DNA from: Mesorhizobium atlanticum
Lineage (GTDB): Bacteria; Pseudomonadota; Alphaproteobacteria; Rhizobiales; Rhizobiaceae
Length of the DNA stretch: 64,000 bases
Direction: 5' to 3'
Assembly (NCBI RefSeq): GCF_003289965.1
Contig: NZ_QMBQ01000004.1
Coordinates: 248,001 to 312,000 of the forward strand
The translations under genes were made by a program, and so were the position numbers. Positions within the stretch are counted from its first letter, which is position 1. Each line of letters starts with the position of its first letter. This document shows positions 58,768 to 64,000 of the stretch, in pieces. The notes under the pieces are model-generated. The model had not been told where the DNA came from. It searched no databases and was given only the letters and a program-made list of their open reading frames with translations.

Positions 58768-60913
58768 GGGCGAACGTCAAACGGCGGCTCTCGCGGCGGC
58801 GCTGCAACAGGCCGATCACGGCGCGGCGCGCGCCTTCGAGGAAACGGTCCCAGCGGCCGGGATTGTGGACGACATCGGCGCGGTAGAAGGACGGGCAGAG
58901 CACGGCGGCGTCCGCCACCTCGCCGCAATTGCCGCAGCCGACGCAGTTCTGGTCGATCGATGCGACCGGATCGTCGCGCAGCGGATCGTCGAGCGACTTC
59001 ACCGACAGCGATGGGCAACCGGAGAGGCGCATGCAGGCATGATCGCCGGTGCAGATATCCTCGTCGACGCCGAATTTCGGCTTCACCACGCGTTCGCCGC
59101 CCTTGATCGCCTTGTCGACCAGCGGCTTCTCGCGGCGCTGGCGGTTGAGCATGCATTCGGACGAGGCGACGATGACCTTCGGCCCCTTCTCCTCGGTGGT
59201 CAGCGCATCGCGCAGAGCGGCGCGCATCTTGCCGACATCATAGGTGCGGTCGATGTGGCGCAGCCATTTGACGCCCATGCCCTTCACCGCCTCGTCGATC
59301 GGATGTTTGGTCGACTTGGTGCGGTTGTTGGCGCGCGAGGACAGGATGTCCTGGCCGCCGGTGGCTGCGGAGTAAAAGTTGTCGACGATGACGATGACGC
59401 CGTCATTCTTGTTGAAGACGGCGTTGCCGATCGAGGAGGTGAGGCCGTTGTGCCAGAAACCGCCGTCGCCGACGAAAGAGATCGAGCGGCGTTTGGCGTC
59501 CGGCGAGTTGAAGGCCGAGGCCGAGGCCGGGCCCAACCCGTAGCCCATGGTGGTGGCGCCGAGCTCGAAGGGCGGCATGATCGAGAAGAGATGGCAGCCG
59601 ATATCGGAGGCGATGTGGTGCTTGCCGAGCTCCTGCTCGACAAGCTTGGTCGCGGCGAAGATCGGCCGCTCCGGGCAGCCGACGCAGAAGCCCGGCGGAC
59701 GTCCAGGCACGACGTTGATGAGATCGGCGGTATCGACGCCCTCGCCCAATTTGTTCGGCGCGCGCACCTCGCCCGGCAAGAGATGCGGGGCATTGGCGCG
59801 CAGGAAGGAGCCGATGCCGTCGAGCATCACCTGCCCGGTATATTCGCCGGCCATCGGCAGATGCTCCTTGCCGACCAGCCTGGTTCCGCGCCCGGCCTTG
59901 TGCAGCATGGCCGCGAAAGCCTGCTCGATGTAGTTGGGCTGCCCCTCCTCGACGACCAGCACCGCCTGCTTGCCTTCGCAGAAGGACAGGAACTCGTCGT
60001 CCACCAGCGGATAGACGGCGTTCAGCACGTAGAGCGGGACGTCAGTATCGCCATAGGTGTCGGCAAGGCCAAGCCGCTGCAGCGCGCGGATGACGGAGTT
60101 GTACATGCCGCCCTGCATGACGATGCCGACCGAGCCGTGGTCCGGCCCGAACATTTCGTTGATCTTGCGGCTCTTGATGAAATCGACCGCCGCCGGCCAA
60201 CGCTTGGCGACCTTCTCCTTCTCATGCAGGAAGGAGGCGGGCGGCAGCACGATGCGGCCGGTGTCGCGGCGCGGCGCCGCCAGCGCGTCGGCGACCGACA
60301 TTGGCGGGCGCTTGTTGTCCTTGGCGATGAAGTGGCCATGCACGTGGCAGCAACGGATGCGCACCTGCAGCATCACGGGTGTGTTCGACGCCTCGGACAG
60401 CTCGAAGCCGTCCTCGACCGCCTTGACGATCGAGGGCAGGTTCGGGCGCGGATCGAGCAGCCACACCTGGCTCTTCATGGCGAAGGCATGGCTGCGCTCC
60501 TGCATGATGGAGGAGCCCTCGCCATAGTCCTCGCCGACGATGATCAGCGCGCCGCCGGTGACGCCGCCGGACGCCAGATTGGCGAGCGCGTCGGACGCGA
60601 CATTGGTGCCGACCGTCGACTTGAACGTGGCGGCGCCGCGGATGGGGTAATGCACCGAAGCGGCAAGCATGGCGGTGGCGGTCGCCTCCGAGGCGCTTGC
60701 CTCGAAATGCACGCCGAGCTCGCCCAGGATATCCTGCGCGTCGGCCAGCACATCCATCAGATGGCTGATCGGCGCGCCCTGATAGCCGCCGACATAGCCG
60801 ACGCCGCATTGCAAGAGCGCCTTGGTGATGGCGAGGATGCCCTCGCCGGCGAATTCCTCGCCGGCCCCTAACCTCAGCTTTTCCACTTCCTTGGCAAAAG
60901 ACCGTTCGGCCAT
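58760..60913 (-). CDS. iorA: Indolepyruvate:ferredoxin oxidoreductase, alpha-type subunit
   Basis: This 717-residue protein has a pyrimidine-binding domain at the N-terminus (ALLQCGVGYVGGYQGAPIS), a TPP domain with GDGGFWHNGL, and a C-terminal ferredoxin-like domain with cysteine patterns CTGDHACMRLSGCP and CVGCGNC...CPSF that probably hold two iron-sulphur clusters. ATG 60913 has GGAGG five bases upstream. It lies 45 bases after the MarR stop in the same direction and overlaps iorB. The substrate is presumably an aryl-2-oxo acid or related compound. Confidence 0.92.
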   Translation of the reverse strand: MAERSFAKEVEKLRLGAGEEFAGEGILAITKALLQCGVGYVGGYQGAPISHLMDVLADAQDILGELGVHFEASASEATATAMLAASVHYPIRGAATFKSTVGTNVASDALANLASGGVTGGALIIVGEDYGEGSSIMQERSHAFAMKSQVWLLDPRPNLPSIVKAVEDGFELSEASNTPVMLQVRIRCCHVHGHFIAKDNKRPPMSVADALAAPRRDTGRIVLPPASFLHEKEKVAKRWPAAVDFIKSRKINEMFGPDHGSVGIVMQGGMYNSVIRALQRLGLADTYGDTDVPLYVLNAVYPLVDDEFLSFCEGKQAVLVVEEGQPNYIEQAFAAMLHKAGRGTRLVGKEHLPMAGEYTGQVMLDGIGSFLRANAPHLLPGEVRAPNKLGEGVDTADLINVVPGRPPGFCVGCPERPIFAATKLVEQELGKHHIASDIGCHLFSIMPPFELGATTMGYGLGPASASAFNSPDAKRRSISFVGDGGFWHNGLTSSIGNAVFNKNDGVIVIVDNFYSAATGGQDILSSRANNRTKSTKHPIDEAVKGMGVKWLRHIDRTYDVGKMRAALRDALTTEEKGPKVIVASSECMLNRQRREKPLVDKAIKGGERVVKPKFGVDEDICTGDHACMRLSGCPSLSVKSLDDPLRDDPVASIDQNCVGCGNCGEVADAAVLCPSFYRADVVHNPGRWDRFLEGARRAVIGLLQRRRESRRLTFAHA

Positions 60914-60958
60914 CTCTGCCTCCTTCCGTTGCCGCAACCAGGCGGCGCGTACGTCAAC

Positions 60959-61441
60959 TCAGATGTCGTGCTTGCGGATATTCTTCAGCATCTTCTGCAG
61001 GATCGCGATCAGCGCGGCATATTCGGCATCGTCGACACCGTCGAACATCGCTTCGAACGCGTCATGCATGGCCGGCCAGGCGCGGGTGAACAGCGCGCGG
61101 CCTTCATCGGTCAGGAACACATGGCGGATGCGGCTGTCGGTGACGCCCTGCTCGCGCCGCACAAGGCCCTGGCCTTCCAGCGTGTCGAGCGTGCGGCTCA
61201 AGGTCGACTGCTCGATCACCGTATAGACCGAGAGGTCGTTGACGGTGACGCCGTCGGTGACCGAGAGCACGGCGAGCGTCCGCACCTGGGGAATGGTAAG
61301 ACCCTGCTTACGGAAGTCGTCACGCAAAGTGGCGTTGTATCGGCCCATGATGCGGTTCATCAGATAGGGGGCGAATTGCTGCAGGCCGATCTGGCCGAGG
61401 GTCGAGATGCGCTGACGCTTTTCGAGAGGTTTCTGATCCAT
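60959..61441 (-). CDS. MarR family transcriptional regulator
   Basis: This 160-residue winged-helix protein has LTIPQVRTLAVLS, the recognition region VNDLSVYTVIEQSTLSRTLDTLEGQGLV and the wing VTDSRIRHVFLT. ATG 61441 overlaps the stop of the FAD enzyme upstream by one base, so it is inside the operon. It probably represses the unit; MarR proteins control auxin catabolism in other plant-associated bacteria, which fits the proposed role of this locus. Confidence 0.9.
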   Translation of the reverse strand: MDQKPLEKRQRISTLGQIGLQQFAPYLMNRIMGRYNATLRDDFRKQGLTIPQVRTLAVLSVTDGVTVNDLSVYTVIEQSTLSRTLDTLEGQGLVRREQGVTDSRIRHVFLTDEGRALFTRAWPAMHDAFEAMFDGVDDAEYAALIAILQKMLKNIRKHDI

Positions 61442-63012
61442 CAGAGCCTCCCCGCCAAAAGGAAGCCGGAGCCGCCGCCGAGACCGGCGCCGGGATGGGT
61501 CGAGGCACCGATATGGTAGAGGCCCCTGATGCCGGTCTCGTGGTTGCGGCTTGCCTTGAACGGCCGCCACAGGAAGGACTGGTCGATGGTGGACGAGCCG
61601 CCATAGGGATCGCCGCCGACCAGATTGATGTTCATCGCCTCGAGGTCGGCCGGCGAATAGGCGCGGCGCGCGATGACCGTGTCGCGGAAACCGTCGATGT
61701 GGCTGGCGAGGATCGCCTCGACGCGGTCGGCATAGGCTTCGCGCAACGCTTCGGTCCAGCGCCCATCAGCCGGGGCATTCAGCTTGCCGGCGGCATCGCC
61801 CTTGATGTGGCGCGGCGCTTCCGGAAGCTGCAACCACAAGATCGCCTTGCCTTCCGGGCAGCGCGAGGGATCGAGCGCGTGCGGCTGGCCGACGCAGATG
61901 GTCGGCACTTCCGGCAGCAGGCCGCGCACCGCCTCGTTGCAGGCTTTCGAAACGCCGTCCAAACCCGGCGTCAGATGCAGCAGCGCCACCTTGTCGAGGC
62001 CCCCGCCGCGCCAGGCGGGCGGCTTGTTCAGCGCATAGTGGACCTGGAAATTGCCCTTGCCATAGCGATAGGCCTGCGTGGCCTTGGTTGCCGCCTCCGG
62101 CGCGTCCCTGCCGAGCAGGCGGCCGTAAAGCTGTGTCGGCGTGACCGAGCAGATGACGCTCTTCGTGGCCGTCACCGTTTCGCCGGACGCGAGCCGCACG
62201 CCGGAGGCGCGGCCACCGGCCTGGACGATGGAGGCGACATCGGCATTGACGCGAATCTCGCCGCCGCGTTCCTTGATCAGCGCCTCGAAGGCGGCGAGCA
62301 GGTTTTTCGCGCCGCCCTTGACGATCGGCGCGCCTGCGGCCTCCAGCGCGAAGGCGATGACCTTGGCGATCTGGCCGGAGAAGGCGTCCTCCGGCCCAAG
62401 TCCGGCATGCAGCACCCAGGGCGCCCAAAGCGCGCGGACGGTATCGGAATTGTAAGTCGTTTCCAGCCAGCCGCGCGCCGGCACCAGCGCCTCGCCCATG
62501 AAGGCGGCGAGGTTCCGCGGACCGCGCCGCCAAGCCTCGCCGGCCAGCAGCTTGGTTGTCGGGTAGGACCAGAGCGCGCCGCCGAGCAGGCCGAACAGCA
62601 AGCCGGCATTGCGCTCGATGTCGCCGACATCGGTGCCGTGACGGTCGCCGTCGCCGGAGACGATCCGGTTCAGCGCCGCGATGTTGGCGGCGCGGTCGGT
62701 GGTGAGCACGGCATGGCTGCCGTCGGGCCGAAGCACGCCGGTCGGTGTGGCGGTGTGGCAGAAATCCAGCCCGTGCCGCGCAAGGTCCTTGCCGAGCGCG
62801 GCAAAGGCCGGCGAGGTGATGAACAGCACGAAGGTCGTCGCCATCACATCGTGGACGAAGCCCGGCACTGTCGCCTCCTCGGTGCGCATGCAGCCGCCGA
62901 TCCGGTCGTTGCGCTCGAGCACGAGCACCTTGGCGCCCTTGGCGCCAAGCATCGCCGCGCAGACCAGGGCGTTGATGCCGCTGCCGACGATGATGTGATC
63001 GACGTCGCTCAT
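61441..63012 (-). CDS. NAD(P)/FAD-dependent oxidoreductase (phytoene-desaturase-like)
   Basis: This 523-residue flavoprotein has the FAD motif HIIVGSGINALVCAAMLGAKG and the downstream VLVLERNDRIGGCMR, and the C-terminal block GLYHIGASTHPGAGLGGGSG typical of the phytoene desaturase (CrtI) superfamily. It is far from carotenoid genes and lies with iorAB and a cyclase, so it probably oxidises a small aromatic or indolic compound. It ends one base into the MarR start and lies 15 bases after the cyclase gene. Confidence 0.9.
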   Translation of the reverse strand: MSDVDHIIVGSGINALVCAAMLGAKGAKVLVLERNDRIGGCMRTEEATVPGFVHDVMATTFVLFITSPAFAALGKDLARHGLDFCHTATPTGVLRPDGSHAVLTTDRAANIAALNRIVSGDGDRHGTDVGDIERNAGLLFGLLGGALWSYPTTKLLAGEAWRRGPRNLAAFMGEALVPARGWLETTYNSDTVRALWAPWVLHAGLGPEDAFSGQIAKVIAFALEAAGAPIVKGGAKNLLAAFEALIKERGGEIRVNADVASIVQAGGRASGVRLASGETVTATKSVICSVTPTQLYGRLLGRDAPEAATKATQAYRYGKGNFQVHYALNKPPAWRGGGLDKVALLHLTPGLDGVSKACNEAVRGLLPEVPTICVGQPHALDPSRCPEGKAILWLQLPEAPRHIKGDAAGKLNAPADGRWTEALREAYADRVEAILASHIDGFRDTVIARRAYSPADLEAMNINLVGGDPYGGSSTIDQSFLWRPFKASRNHETGIRGLYHIGASTHPGAGLGGGSGFLLAGRL

Positions 63013-63027
63013 CGTCGTGGCCTTGGC

Positions 63028-63819
63028 TTAACCCCGCGGCACCAGCGCCAGCGCGCGGATCGGGCTGCCGGTGCCGCGCTCGATCTTGAGCGGGGCGGCG
63101 ATCAGGATCGCGCCCTTCGGCGGCAGCTGGTCGAGATTGCAGAGGCTGGCGAGGCCGTAGCGATTGGCCTTGTGCATCAGCGTGTGCGCCGGGAACGGCG
63201 GCTCCATGCCGCCGGCCTTGCCGGCATCGGTGCCGATCGTCTCCGAGCCCCAGCCCTTGATGTCCTTGCTGATCAGGAATTGGATGGCCTCGGCCGTCGG
63301 GCCGGGCGTGTGCGGGCCGGTCTCGTTGGCGTTGAGGAACTCGGCTTCCGAGCCGTTGCGCTTGTACCAGTCGGTGCGCATCACCACCCACTCGCCGGGG
63401 TTGATGGCGCCGTGCTTGGCCTCCCAGGCCTTAATGTGGTCGACGGTGAGCAGGAAATCGTGATCGGCGGCGGCCTCTTTCGAGCAATCGATGACGTTGA
63501 CCGGGCCGATGAAATTCTGCGCCGGAATGGTGTCGGTGGCGCCGTCCGGATAGTCCTTGCCGGTGATCCAGTGCTGCGGCGCGTCGAAATGCGTGCCCGA
63601 ATGCTCGCCGAGCTTCAGCCAGTTCCAGGCCCACCACGGACCGTTCTTGTCGTATTTGGAAATCTCATGGATCTCGACCTTCGGCGTGTCGACGGCGAGT
63701 TCCGGCGGCAGCTTGATCAGCGGCGTGTTCGGTCCGAGCGGCGCCGTCAGGTCGACCACCTTGATGTCGCCCGAGAGCAGTTGGCCGGCGACCTCGCCGA
63801 GGAGTTTCTGCGTGTCCAT
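63028..63819 (-). CDS. Cyclase-family metal-dependent hydrolase (isatin hydrolase/kynurenine formamidase-like)
   Basis: This 263-residue member of the cyclase family has the metal motif HSGTHFDAPQHW at about residues 72-83, the signature HxGTHxDxPxH that binds Mn2+ or Zn2+ in isatin hydrolase and kynurenine formamidase. The length is closer to isatin hydrolase (about 260) than to KynB (about 210). ATG 63819 has GAGGG about ten bases upstream; an in-frame extension through the promoter was rejected. It is the first gene of the leftward unit. Confidence 0.87.
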   Translation of the reverse strand: MDTQKLLGEVAGQLLSGDIKVVDLTAPLGPNTPLIKLPPELAVDTPKVEIHEISKYDKNGPWWAWNWLKLGEHSGTHFDAPQHWITGKDYPDGATDTIPAQNFIGPVNVIDCSKEAAADHDFLLTVDHIKAWEAKHGAINPGEWVVMRTDWYKRNGSEAEFLNANETGPHTPGPTAEAIQFLISKDIKGWGSETIGTDAGKAGGMEPPFPAHTLMHKANRYGLASLCNLDQLPPKGAILIAAPLKIERGTGSPIRALALVPRG

Positions 63820-63938
63820 GGTCTTTGTTCCCTCTTGTCTCTGATGATCAAGGCTCGTTGCGGCCCTTAATATACCTACTAGACGAAAACATATGCATCT
63901 GCAATTATCTTTAAGCATAAAGCATTTTGGGGCGGGGC
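63820..63938. promoter_or_regulatory. Divergent promoter region with palindromic operator candidate
   Basis: This is an AT-rich gap between the cyclase and a second FAD enzyme. It contains CTTTA-AGCA-TAAAG at 63909-63922, a perfect 5-base-pair inverted repeat, and the flanking ATGC/GCAT pair. It is a plausible target of the MarR protein encoded in the leftward operon and probably drives both directions. No convincing -35/-10 pair was assigned. Confidence 0.4.
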
Positions 63939-64000
63939 GTGAGCGAGTTCGACGCCATCTTTGTCGGGGCGGGCCACAACAGTCTGGCATGCGCCGCGCA
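63939..64000 (+). CDS. NAD(P)/FAD-dependent oxidoreductase, 3' truncated by window
   Basis: The first 20 codons begin GTG 63939 and encode SEFDAIFVGAGHNSLACAA, the FAD Rossmann motif of the phytoene-desaturase-like family, the same family as the gene at 61441-63012. GGGGCGGGG lies directly upstream. The rest is outside the window. It is divergent from the cyclase unit and probably belongs to the same pathway. Confidence 0.75.
   Translation, partial: MSEFDAIFVGAGHNSLACAA

Noticed and set aside
61495..63870. A 791-codon open frame opposite the FAD oxidoreductase and cyclase
   Set aside because: No domain is visible, it is rich in Arg, Ala and Gly, and it is fully antisense to two well-supported genes.
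1..64000. CRISPR array, phage or conjugation genes, rRNA
   Set aside because: No regularly spaced repeats, phage structural, relaxase or rRNA sequences were found on reading through; the repeats present are isolated or paired intergenic elements.

Overview
The window is GC-rich, densely packed bacterial DNA. Its gene content (4-hydroxyphenylacetate meta-cleavage genes, several oligopeptide- and LIV-type ABC importers, small exported proteins with a CGPGWHxNxWGRCVPN motif, and two copies of a short repeat I associate with rhizobial chromosomes) suggests a soil or plant-associated alphaproteobacterium of the Rhizobiales, most likely Mesorhizobium-like. The genus is inference; no 16S or other marker is present. 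Almost everything before about 49 kb is accessory catabolism. The part around 50-57 kb looks more like ordinary chromosome.

Layout. (1) 1-9.9 kb: the end of a GMC alcohol dehydrogenase, convergent with an APC permease, cytochrome P450 and aldehyde dehydrogenase operon. An IclR regulator is divergent and is followed by a Tm-1-like (UPF0261) protein, a HAD hydrolase and a class III aminotransferase. (2) 10-18.3 kb: a homoprotocatechuate (hpa) cluster with an AraC-type activator, hpaB, hpaC, hpaR, hpaF, hpaE, hpaD, hpaG and hpaH. It covers hydroxylation of 4-hydroxyphenylacetate through ring cleavage to the hydratase step; the HpaI aldolase is not here. (3) 18.5-28.1 kb: one leftward operon of a MarR regulator, SDR, FAD amino-acid/amine oxidase, peptide/opine-type ABC importer, second FAD oxidase, cupin and fused double ATPase. 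A near-perfect palindrome precedes it, and a decayed IS5-type transposase fragment lies at its edge.

(4) 28.5-49.05 kb: the most interesting region. A GntR/FCD regulator is surrounded by a flavoprotein, cupin, aspartate-dehydrogenase-like protein, alpha/beta hydrolase, a single-chain glutamate-mutase-like B12 protein, two SDRs, a TPP-dependent E1 alpha/beta pair, a lipoyl-hydrolase E2 (AcoC type), a NIPSNAP protein, a DUF3830-like protein, a 3-hydroxyacyl-CoA-dehydrogenase-like enzyme, a pyrroline-5-carboxylate-reductase-like enzyme, a complete LIV-type ABC transporter and a DadA/PuuB-like oxidase. Four copies of the palindrome GTGTCGACAC (one with a single change) sit in front of its transcription units, so it looks like one regulon for an unassigned, probably nitrogen-containing, substrate.

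(5) 49.4-57.2 kb: a CAU-anticodon tRNA, small proteins, an ECF sigma factor with a membrane partner and periplasmic sensor, an EF-hand protein, a DUF1800/DUF1501 pair and two paralogous small exported proteins. (6) 57.2-64 kb: indolepyruvate:ferredoxin oxidoreductase IorAB, MarR, two phytoene-desaturase-like FAD oxidoreductases (one cut by the window end) and a metal-dependent cyclase/isatin-hydrolase-like enzyme, possibly an indole/auxin degradation locus.
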